A program made the translations under genes and the position numbers. Below, in pieces: positions 8,854-16,962 of a DNA stretch of 64,000 nucleotides; position 1 is the stretch's first letter; every line of letters starts with the position of its first letter. The stretch is from Acuticoccus sediminis (lineage in GTDB: Bacteria; Pseudomonadota; Alphaproteobacteria; Rhizobiales; Amorphaceae), in assembly GCF_003258595.1 (NCBI RefSeq), contig NZ_QHHQ01000011.1:1-64000 (forward strand). Reading direction: 5' to 3'. The notes under the pieces are model-generated. The model was not told the origin of the DNA. It saw only the letters and a program-made list of their open reading frames with translations, and did no database searches.

Positions 8854-11800
8854 CCAGCCCGGACCGGCTCCCGTATCCGGGCCTGCGTGCATATTCCCAC
8901 GACGAGATCGACCTTTTCTTCGGCCGGGAGCGTTCGACCGACGCCATGGTCGAACGCCTGGCGGCGACGCGCTTCCTGGCGGTCCTCGGACCGTCGGGGA
9001 GTGGGAAGTCGTCCCTCGTGCGCACGGGGCTCCTCGACGCGCTCGACCTCGGCCTCTACGCGGCGGTCGGGTCCGACTGGCGCGTGGCTGACTTCTCGCC
9101 CGGCGTGTCGCCGCTCACCAACCTGGCCCGCGCCGTCGTCCACTCCGGCGACGCGCCGGCGGACGCGTTCGACGTCGAGGCTCTTCTCGCCGAGGTCGAG
9201 CACAGCCCGTTCGGCCTCATCCGGTGGGCCAACGGGGGCCACCTGCGCCGTGGCCAGAACCTACTCCTCCTCGTCGACCAGTTCGAGGAGCTGTTTCGCT
9301 ACAGCGACTATAGTGCGCGCGAGGAGGCGGAGGCCTTCGTCAACCTCCTGCTGGAGAGCGTGACCAGCGACGCGCCCATCCATGTGGTCCTGACGATGCG
9401 GTCCGAGTTCCTCGGGGCCTGCGCGCTGCTGCCGGAGCTCGCCGAACGCATCAACCAGAGCCTCTACCTGATCGGGCGCATGTCGCGCGAAGAGTGTCGC
9501 GCGGCGATCGAGGGGCCGGCGGGGGTGCTGGGGTTCGACGTCGAGCCGGCGCTGGTCAGCCGGCTCCTGAACGATCTCGCCGCCTTCGCCCCCTGGGATG
9601 CGAAGGAAGAGGTCTCGCAACTGGAGCACCTCTCCCGCCAGGCCGACCAGCTTCCCCTGATGCAGCACGTCCTCAACTGGCTGTGGATGCGCCGGCCGGA
9701 GGGCGAGGCGCCGATCACGCTGACGCTTGCCGGCTACCAGGAGATCGGCGGCGTGCGCGGGGCGCTCGACCAGCACGGCGAGAAGATCCTGGCCGATCTC
9801 GGCGAAAGGCCGGACGGCGACTGGATCCCCGTCGTGGAGCCGCTCATGCGCGGCCTCGTGACGGGGACCAGCCTCGCGAGTGCCGTCCGCCGGCCGGCGC
9901 GGCTCGACGAGCTCGTCGCCCTCACGGGCCGCACCGAGGACGAGTTGCGCACCGTCATCGAGGCGATGCGGGCGCCGCACTGCAGCTTCCTGCGCCCGGA
10001 TCCCTCCGTGCCGCTCGACGGAGCCACGGTCGTCGACATCACCCACGAGAGCCTGGTCCGCCAGTGGTCCCGGCTCGCCGAGTGGCATCGGGCCGAGACG
10101 CTCGACGGGGAGCGATGGCGCCAGCTCGCGGCCGAGGCCGAGGCCCATGCCGCCGGGACGGCCGATCTCCTGTCGGAGACGAACCTTGCCGCCGCCTCGG
10201 AGTGGCTCGACCGAGTGCGGCCGACGGCCCCCTGGGCGGAACGTCACGGCGGGCAGTTCGCGACGGTCCACGCGTTCCTCCAGGCGAGCCGGGAGGCCAT
10301 CGCCGCCGCGCACGAGGAGGAGCGGAAGCGACGGCGCCGGATGCGGCGACTGCGCGACGGTTTGGTCGCGACGCTCACCGTGCTTCTGGTGGTGGTGACG
10401 GGAGCCTCGGTCTGGCTCTACCGGGCCAACCGGGAGAAGGATCGCCTGAACGACGCGTTGTTCGACACGAATGCCCGCCTGACGGCGATCAATCGGACGC
10501 TCGGCGACTTCAAGACGCGATCGGTCGCCCTCGTGACCGACTTCGCCACGACCATGGCCGAGGCGCAGGATGCGGCGGTCCTCGGGTTCAGCCGCTACGA
10601 GGAGCGGCTCTCCAACCTCATCGCGCCGTTCCAGGCCTACACGCTGACGCAGGCCTCCGACCGCCTGACGCCGGCCCAGATCCTGCACTTCCGACTGACC
10701 TACGGGCAGACGCTGGAGCGTCTGGGCGCGGACGAGCGGTCCGTGGACGTCATCGCCGAGGCCTTCGAGCTGGCGCGCGAGGAGGCGGCGCCGGGGCGGG
10801 GCGACCACGGCCCCGACTTTCTGGTGCCCTTCTTCGAAGTCGTCACGGCCCATGCCTGGAACCGGATGAACGCCGGAGACTATGCGGGCGCCGATTCCGC
10901 GCTCGGCCTCTCCGAGCAGGTCCTCGCCGGCCTCGGACGGGAGGTGACCGAGGCGGCGCTTGCCAACGCCGTCGCGCGTGCGACCTTCGCCCGATCGCGC
11001 TGGCTCGACGAGGCGGCGGACGGTGACCCGAGCGCGGCGTTTGCCGCGCTGCGTCGCGTCGTCGCGTTCGAGGACCGCGCCCTCGCCGCCGATCCTGAAA
11101 ACCAGGTCTTCCGTACCCGTGCGATGACATATCGGCGCAACCTTGCCGATCGCGCCCGGCTGGCCGCCGACGCCCTGCCGGCGGACGATCCGCAGCGCAG
11201 CGAGCTTCGCCGCGTGGCCGCGAGCGCCGAGGACACCCTGTGCCGCGAGGCGGACGACCTCGTCGAGACGGTGCCGCTGATTGCGGCCAACATCGGCGCG
11301 ACCTTCGCCCACTGCACCGTCGTCGAAACGCGCCGGCTGACGGTGGACGGGGACATCGCGCGGGCGCGCGCGGCGCTCGACCGCGCCGTCGCGCTCTTCG
11401 ACATGCTCCTCGCATCCGATCCGGACCTCGCCCCGCTCCAGTTCGCCAAGCTCCAGCTCCTCCAGCAGCGCGTCGCCGTCGAACGCTCCACGAGCGGCTC
11501 CGAGACCGCCGCGGCCGAGGCCGGCGGAGCGCTCGCCGACCACTGGTTGACGCTGTTCGGCGAGGGCAGCCGGCTCACCGCCGACGTCTTCCGCTTTGAG
11601 CAGGCGCTCCGCTCGATCGTCGACGCCCTGTCCGGCGAGGAGACGAGCGCTGCGCAGCGCATGACCTTCTACCGCGCGGCGCTCGATGCCTTGAGCCGCA
11701 ACCTCGCGGCGACGCCGGACGGCCCGTCCCTCCGCCGGATGGACGCGATGGTCGCCGCCCAGCTCGCCGCCGTGCTCCGCGCTGAGGATGCCGGCGAGAG

Positions 11801-13013
11801 CGAGCGACTGGCGCTCCACCAGCGCGTGGTCGCCGATCAAGAGACCCTCGGAACCTTCCAGCCGGGAGACGCGCCGTCGGAGGGGGTGGCGGATGCGTGC
11901 GAGGCGTATGCCGGGATGGTGCGGCTGCACGCTCGCGCTAGGCGGGTCGATGCCGCGCGAGGGGTGCTGGCGACCATGGCCTCGCGCTGCGAGCCGGTTC
12001 TGGCGCGGTTCCCCTGGGACGTTCGACTGCGCCGGGCGGTGGACGATGCCCGGACGGAGGTGGGCGCCTTGCTGTTCGAACGCGGGCGCTACGCCGAGGC
12101 GAGACCCGAGCTGGAGGCGGCAAGCCGCGCCGGAGAGAGCGTCGCGACCCGGTTCCTGGCGCAGATGGCCCGTCTCGGCCTCGGCGTGCCGCGTGACGAG
12201 GACCGCGCGGCGAGGCTCGACGCACTGGCGAGGCGCCAGCGTGTCGTCCATCTGTCGATCCCCGTATCGGTCGCGGGTCTGGTCTACGATGTCGACGTCG
12301 ACCTCCATCAACGACCGGACGACTTCCCGTATCGCGGGATCGGCGACCACGTCGTCTGGCTCGAGACCTTCCGTGGCGCCGAGGTCGTGGGCGACGTCGC
12401 GTCCCGTCTCGAAGCGGTCGATCGTCACGCGCGCGAGCGGGGCGTGTCCTTCCCCGCCATGGCGCGCGCGCTGGCGCAGTCCGACGAGGCGCGTTCCGGG
12501 CCGCCGCCCGAAGCGGGCGAGACCGAGGCGCCGACGGAAGGGCCGACCATCGACGCGGCTCGAGCGGCCGCCCGGTCCGGCGACTTCGAGGAGAGCCTCG
12601 GCCTGCTCGATGCGGCGCGCCGGCGTGGCGGGGCGGCGCACGAGGAGACGCGGGCGGCCCTCGTCACCGCCTATGGCAGCCTCTCCGGCCTCGCGATCCG
12701 CTCGGACGCCTCGCGCCTTGCGCTGACCGCGGCCGAGGCGGCGCTGGCGCTCGATCCCGAGCAGACGTGGATCGAGGTCAACCGCGCCGTGGCCCTGATG
12801 CGTCTCGGCGACGTCGAAGCGGCGCGCGAGATCTTCATGCGGCATCGGGGGGCGCTGCTCCTTGGAGGGGCGCTTCTGTGGGACCGGGCCGTTCTCGACG
12901 AGTTTTCCGACCTGCGGGCACGCGGCATCGAGATGCCGCCGATGGCGGACATCACGGCCCTGTTCGGCGAGACCCTGACCGAGACGGACGACGCGCCGCC
13001 GCCACGGCCCTGA
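8850..13013 (+). CDS. Large STAND-type (nSTAND1-like) NTPase with transmembrane segment and TPR-like C-terminus (1387 aa)
   Basis: The opening PYPGLRAYSHDEIDLFFGRE is the hallmark start of novel STAND NTPases. Walker A is GPSGSGKSS (about 47-55) and Walker B is LLLLVDQFEELF with D143. A helical and winged-helix region follows to about 490. One strong transmembrane helix (about 505-525, LTVLLVVVTGASVWLY) comes after a run of arginines, so the NTPase should be cytoplasmic. The remaining 860 residues are alpha-helical and TPR-like, with a final repeat-like segment near 1230-1350. It overlaps the TIR gene by four bases. TIR-STAND pairs are common in bacterial conflict and signalling systems; here the two halves are separate but coupled proteins, and the membrane anchor is notable. 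Confidence 0.8.
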   Translation: MTSPDRLPYPGLRAYSHDEIDLFFGRERSTDAMVERLAATRFLAVLGPSGSGKSSLVRTGLLDALDLGLYAAVGSDWRVADFSPGVSPLTNLARAVVHSGDAPADAFDVEALLAEVEHSPFGLIRWANGGHLRRGQNLLLLVDQFEELFRYSDYSAREEAEAFVNLLLESVTSDAPIHVVLTMRSEFLGACALLPELAERINQSLYLIGRMSREECRAAIEGPAGVLGFDVEPALVSRLLNDLAAFAPWDAKEEVSQLEHLSRQADQLPLMQHVLNWLWMRRPEGEAPITLTLAGYQEIGGVRGALDQHGEKILADLGERPDGDWIPVVEPLMRGLVTGTSLASAVRRPARLDELVALTGRTEDELRTVIEAMRAPHCSFLRPDPSVPLDGATVVDITHESLVRQWSRLAEWHRAETLDGERWRQLAAEAEAHAAGTADLLSETNLAAASEWLDRVRPTAPWAERHGGQFATVHAFLQASREAIAAAHEEERKRRRRMRRLRDGLVATLTVLLVVVTGASVWLYRANREKDRLNDALFDTNARLTAINRTLGDFKTRSVALVTDFATTMAEAQDAAVLGFSRYEERLSNLIAPFQAYTLTQASDRLTPAQILHFRLTYGQTLERLGADERSVDVIAEAFELAREEAAPGRGDHGPDFLVPFFEVVTAHAWNRMNAGDYAGADSALGLSEQVLAGLGREVTEAALANAVARATFARSRWLDEAADGDPSAAFAALRRVVAFEDRALAADPENQVFRTRAMTYRRNLADRARLAADALPADDPQRSELRRVAASAEDTLCREADDLVETVPLIAANIGATFAHCTVVETRRLTVDGDIARARAALDRAVALFDMLLASDPDLAPLQFAKLQLLQQRVAVERSTSGSETAAAEAGGALADHWLTLFGEGSRLTADVFRFEQALRSIVDALSGEETSAAQRMTFYRAALDALSRNLAATPDGPSLRRMDAMVAAQLAAVLRAEDAGESERLALHQRVVADQETLGTFQPGDAPSEGVADACEAYAGMVRLHARARRVDAARGVLATMASRCEPVLARFPWDVRLRRAVDDARTEVGALLFERGRYAEARPELEAASRAGESVATRFLAQMARLGLGVPRDEDRAARLDALARRQRVVHLSIPVSVAGLVYDVDVDLHQRPDDFPYRGIGDHVVWLETFRGAEVVGDVASRLEAVDRHARERGVSFPAMARALAQSDEARSGPPPEAGETEAPTEGPTIDAARAAARSGDFEESLGLLDAARRRGGAAHEETRAALVTAYGSLSGLAIRSDASRLALTAAEAALALDPEQTWIEVNRAVALMRLGDVEAAREIFMRHRGALLLGGALLWDRAVLDEFSDLRARGIEMPPMADITALFGETLTETDDAPPPRP

Positions 13014-13119
13014 GAGCGGGCCGGGGCGGTGCACAGGGCCCGCGGTTGCGCCGCCGGGATGTCGTAAGTACCACGTTCAAAACGTTGTTTTCTTGCGTGG
13101 ATTTTGGAGGAGCGGCCAG

Positions 13120-15072
13120 ATGGCAACTTTGGGAAGCGTCGCAAATCGTCTGGTCAGCGGGTATTGGTCGCTCACGGACGAGACGACGCGCTGGTTCCAG
13201 GAAGACCGCCTCGAGTACAACATCACCGGCTACCGCGTCGGCAACCAGGTCGATCGCAACGGCCTTCTCCCCGCCCACCAGACGCAAGTCCAGAACGTCA
13301 TGTCGTATTACGACACGCTGTTCGAGGGCATCACGTTCCAGCAGACGACTTCGTCGAACGTCCGCACGACGGATCTGTTCTTCGGCGATTCGCGGGGGAG
13401 CGCCGAGGCGTCCACGCTGCCGCGGCTGAAGGGCGACAGCGTCCTCTATGCCTTCACGAACGTCCCGCGCAACTTCAGCCAGACGCTCGACAAAGAGCCG
13501 GGGCGTGGCGCGACCTTGTCCGACTACGACATGTATCACTACCAGACGTTCCTGCATGAGATCTTGCACGTTCTCGGCCTCGGCGACACCCACGTGGCCG
13601 GCCGGCCCGGCGCCCGGCTCGACAACGACAGCTGGCACGTGTCGATCATGTCGTACGTCGACCAGCTCCAGAATGCGGCGCATGCCGACGGGGCCTCGCG
13701 TCTCTACCTGCTGACCCCGCGGCAGGCCGACTTCCTGGCGCTCGAGCGGCACTACGACCTCAGCGGCGCGTTCGACGGGCCCACCGTCTACGGCCGCACA
13801 GCCAGCAACGGCGATCTGCCCTGGCCGCTGGACAATATGGCCACGCTGCTCTCCGAAGCCGCCTTCACGATCTACGACGCCGGGGGACGAGATCATCTGA
13901 AGTTCGACTATGCGCTCCCCTATCAGCAGCGGATCGATCTCACGATCGTCCGGGGCACGATGGCGGACACGCACGCCTCCGACATCGCCGGGCAGAGAGG
14001 CAACCTAACGCTCGCGGTCGGCACCGTCATCGAGCACGCCACCGGGGGCGCCGGGCGCGACACGATCATCGGCAACAGGGTGGCCAACCGCCTCGTCGGC
14101 AACGCCGGCGACGATGCGCTCTTCGGCAAGAGCGGCAACGACAGGCTTCTCGGGGGCGACGGAAGCGACACACTGAGGGGTGGGCCGGGCGACGACACGC
14201 TCGTCGGGGGTGCCGATCGCGACTTCCTGTTCGGCGGCATCGGCGACGACCGGCTCGTCGGCCAGCGCGGCGACGACAGCCTGCTGGGCAGCAATGGCGA
14301 CGACACGCTGTTCGGCAATCACGGCGACGACACGCTCGTCGGCGGCTTCGGGGACGATCGCGTGATCGGCGGCCGGCAGGACGATTCCATGTTCGGCGAT
14401 CTCCAGGACTTCCTCCTCAAAGGCAAGCTGTCGCGGGCCGAGATCCGCCAACGGTCCGGCGACGACTGGATGGATGGCGGCGGCGGCAACGATACGATCG
14501 ACGGCGGTGCCGGCGATGACACGCTGATCGGCGGGCGCGGCGACGACAGCCTGATCGGTGGCCTCGGCGCGGACTGCCTCGTCGGCGGGATCGGCGACGA
14601 CTGGATCGAGGGCGGGACGGGGGCCGACGTGTTGTTCGGCGGCAGCGGCGACGACGCCCTCGACGGCGGCCGCAACGCCGACACGCTCTACGCCGGCGAG
14701 GGGAACGACGTCCTTCGCGGCGGCCTCGGCCCCGATACGATCTATCTCGGCGAGGGGATCGACCGCGTCGTCCTCGGGCTCGCCGGCATCGACGTCGTCT
14801 ACGGCTTCGTCAACGGCGAGGATCGTCTCGATCTGACCGATGTGGATGCCGATCCGCAGAGCGACAAGTTCGAAGAATTCACCTTCATCGGTCGGTCGGA
14901 GATCATCCGCATCGGCCAGCTCGCGTACCGGATCGACCTGGGGGATCCGCAGACGGGCGGCCCCGTCGTCACCATCGTCGGCAACACCGACCGCGACCCT
15001 TCGACCGCGGAAGTCGAAGTCCGCCTGATCGGGCTGGACACGTTCGACGAAGACGCATTCATCTTCGCCTAG
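13120..15072 (+). CDS. Secreted RTX metalloprotease, serralysin-like with variant zinc motif (650 aa)
   Basis: GGAGGAG sits nine bases before ATG 13120, so the longer frame from 13093 is rejected. The catalytic motif is HEILHVLGLGDTH (146-158), followed by a metzincin Met-turn SIMSY about 20 residues later. Serralysins have HExxHxxGxxH; here the eleventh position is Asp and a His lies two residues on. From about residue 315 to 560 there are many nonapeptides of the GGxGxDxLxG type, the calcium-binding RTX repeats. The C-terminus ends in a hydrophobic tail (DAFIFA), as type I secretion substrates do. There is no N-terminal signal peptide. No type I secretion genes occur in the window. It closes the TIR/STAND cluster 106 bases after the NTPase stop. 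Confidence 0.85.
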   Translation: MATLGSVANRLVSGYWSLTDETTRWFQEDRLEYNITGYRVGNQVDRNGLLPAHQTQVQNVMSYYDTLFEGITFQQTTSSNVRTTDLFFGDSRGSAEASTLPRLKGDSVLYAFTNVPRNFSQTLDKEPGRGATLSDYDMYHYQTFLHEILHVLGLGDTHVAGRPGARLDNDSWHVSIMSYVDQLQNAAHADGASRLYLLTPRQADFLALERHYDLSGAFDGPTVYGRTASNGDLPWPLDNMATLLSEAAFTIYDAGGRDHLKFDYALPYQQRIDLTIVRGTMADTHASDIAGQRGNLTLAVGTVIEHATGGAGRDTIIGNRVANRLVGNAGDDALFGKSGNDRLLGGDGSDTLRGGPGDDTLVGGADRDFLFGGIGDDRLVGQRGDDSLLGSNGDDTLFGNHGDDTLVGGFGDDRVIGGRQDDSMFGDLQDFLLKGKLSRAEIRQRSGDDWMDGGGGNDTIDGGAGDDTLIGGRGDDSLIGGLGADCLVGGIGDDWIEGGTGADVLFGGSGDDALDGGRNADTLYAGEGNDVLRGGLGPDTIYLGEGIDRVVLGLAGIDVVYGFVNGEDRLDLTDVDADPQSDKFEEFTFIGRSEIIRIGQLAYRIDLGDPQTGGPVVTIVGNTDRDPSTAEVEVRLIGLDTFDEDAFIFA

Positions 15073-15366
15073 TGGATTGATTCCAACGTTTGGATCCCTC
15101 GGCCGCGTGCGGCGATGATGGCATCGGGATCGGCGCGCCAGACGAAGGGCTTTGCCTCACCCTCGTTGTGTTCGGCCACGTAGCGGTTGATGGCGGCCTG
15201 CAGATCGCAGACCGAGCGGAAGACGCCGTGCTTCAGGCGGCGCCGGGTGAGCTTGGCGAAAAAGCCCTCGACGGCGTTCAGCCATGACGACGATGTCGGC
15301 GTGAAGTGGAAGGTCCAGCGCGGGTCGCCAAGCGCCGCGGCAACAAGCGCGCGATGGTGACGCTCG
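15069..15366 (-). pseudogene. IS630-family transposase, 3' remnant
   Basis: The minus-strand frame reads the C-terminal end of an IS630-type DDE transposase: FHFTPTSSSWLNAVEGFF (with the catalytic glutamate), then KLTRRRLKHGVF and a stop at 15069. Upstream of about 15366 the similarity stops abruptly and no other frame continues it, so the N-terminal two thirds and the DD residues are gone. Its stop overlaps the RTX protease stop at a TA dinucleotide, and IS630 elements insert at TA. The element probably landed just after the protease gene and was then deleted. Confidence 0.8.
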
Positions 15367-16118
15367 CCCGCCGCATCGCGGTCGTGCTCCACCGCATGTG
15401 GCGAGACGGCACGACATTCCAGCCACACGCCGCGCCGACAGCAAAGTGACCGACTAACCGCACGACCCGCTGCCTGCCCGGGCGCGGGCCTCCGAGGTCC
15501 CCGAGGGACGTGGTTCCGATTATGCCGCGAGTCTGACTGTTGCCGCCCCTGCGGGCGAGCACGCAAGTGAGTTGGGCACACCGGAATTGCATCGAACCAG
15601 CATCATGTTGGCAGCCACTGCGCTGACCACGGACCGAAGCATGCACCCCGGGAAACTCGATGAGAGGTCGCAGCAAGGGCGGCACAGCGGACTTGATACT
15701 CGGAAACACCGCTCTGGCGGACGATGGCGTTTGCCCAAAAACGCTTGACGAATACGGCCCCGTTACCGAAGTCAGGCCCCCCATTGAACGCCGTTTGACA
15801 GGGGGGATGTGAAGAGCTGCCCAAACCCGCCGGCGGGTAGGGCGCATCTTCTGGTCATGGACGGATGCAAAGGGCTCCGTCGCGCAAAGGACATGACCAT
15901 GAATGCGCGCGTTCCTCCATGGCTTATGCCTTCAAGAACCGCAGCGACGTGTGCCGTGGCCTCGTGGGATCGCCTCTCTCCGTGAGGAGCCGCCCGCGCC
16001 AAGCTCCGGACGAGATCCTGATCCTCGTCTGCAACGCGTACCTCGCGATCGTCCAGCCGGATGGCTCGATTGAAACCGCTTCCGTCGACCACCCCCCGCA
16101 CAGAATACGGATTCCGCT
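15367..16118. other. Intergenic stretch, no gene seen
   Basis: Frames here are short, overlap on both strands and resemble nothing I know. The segment lies between an IS630 remnant and an orphan gene and has lower GC than the flanks toward its right end. It is probably decayed or transferred DNA. Confidence 0.4.
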
Positions 16119-16751
16119 ATGAGCACTACGAGCGTCTCTGTGGAGGCCACGCGATTTTCTGTCTACCTCTCGATCTTCCGGATCGGCGAAAGCAACCGCA
16201 CCTTCACGCCGGTATTGAACGGTCTCCGCACGCTAGACGAGGCGCTCGAAGATGCCATCAGGTTTCAAGCACCGCGCCGCTTCACGAAAACGCTGAAGCA
16301 ACTCTATGAAGCCGAGGGTGGCATGGTCGTCCTCACGAACAAACACAACCTGTTATTCTGCGCCCAGCTAGATGACCCGGGTCACCTTGGCGATAAGTTC
16401 CAGCAGGAGAAAGTGAACATCTTAGAACCCGGCGAGCTATTAAGCTGGCATCGCAAGGAGGTCCGGAAGCCCTTCTCGCCCGGACGGATCATCATCACCA
16501 CGCTGCGGGACATTGCGCAGTCCTTCCGGACCAAGGCCGGCGACGCGACCATCATGCCACCCGAGGCGTGGGAGATGTTGGAGTACCTGATCGAGTTCAA
16601 GCCGGTCGATGAGCCGGCGGTTCTGGTCGTAGGCGACACGCTACATGTCATCGGCCGCGTGCGGATTAAGGGGGAGCCGGTTTTCGACCGAGCGGAGGTC
16701 CTGGCTGCCGCCGAGGCAGACCGGGACGAGGACACCAACGAACCAGCATAG
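16119..16751 (+). CDS. Hypothetical protein, paralogue A of a facing pair (210 aa)
   Basis: I do not recognise the family. It is clearly related to the protein encoded on the other strand at 19209-19916: both contain RFSVY-SIFR near the N-terminus, APRRF-K-L-LY, FCAQLDDPGHLGD-FQQE-VN, a PGE-L-W segment, then PEAWEMLE, and both end in acidic AEADRDE. It is soluble-looking, with no signal peptide or membrane helix. No good ribosome binding site precedes ATG 16119. GC content is lower than in neighbouring catabolic genes, which suggests transfer. The pair brackets the sulfatase-RTX gene. Confidence 0.7.
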   Translation: MSTTSVSVEATRFSVYLSIFRIGESNRTFTPVLNGLRTLDEALEDAIRFQAPRRFTKTLKQLYEAEGGMVVLTNKHNLLFCAQLDDPGHLGDKFQQEKVNILEPGELLSWHRKEVRKPFSPGRIIITTLRDIAQSFRTKAGDATIMPPEAWEMLEYLIEFKPVDEPAVLVVGDTLHVIGRVRIKGEPVFDRAEVLAAAEADRDEDTNEPA

Positions 16752-16962
16752 CAGACCTGTGCATGACGCTGAAAAGCGAACTCGCGACCCATGGGTTCAA
16801 GCTGACGTTCTCGCGCGTGAGTGATGCATCTGCCGGGACTGAACAGCTAGCGCATGGGCCGGCGGCCGAGACGAAATGAACCGGTTCGGAAGCGATCGCG
16901 GATCAGACGTTGCCTAGCGCTCTGAACGCGCCAACCGGACCCGCCGAAATAAGGTTTTGCGC

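Noticed and set aside
9261-13034. 1257-residue open frame on the minus strand opposite the STAND NTPase gene
   Set aside because: It mirrors a GC-rich real gene, has strongly biased R/G/E/A content and no recognisable domain; the plus-strand gene has clear motifs.
13923-14836. DNA-level repeats in the RTX regions as a satellite or CRISPR
   Set aside because: The repetition follows the codons of GGxGxDxLxG nonapeptides; copies diverge at third positions and there are no spacers. The same holds for 18300-18800 and 35800-36440.
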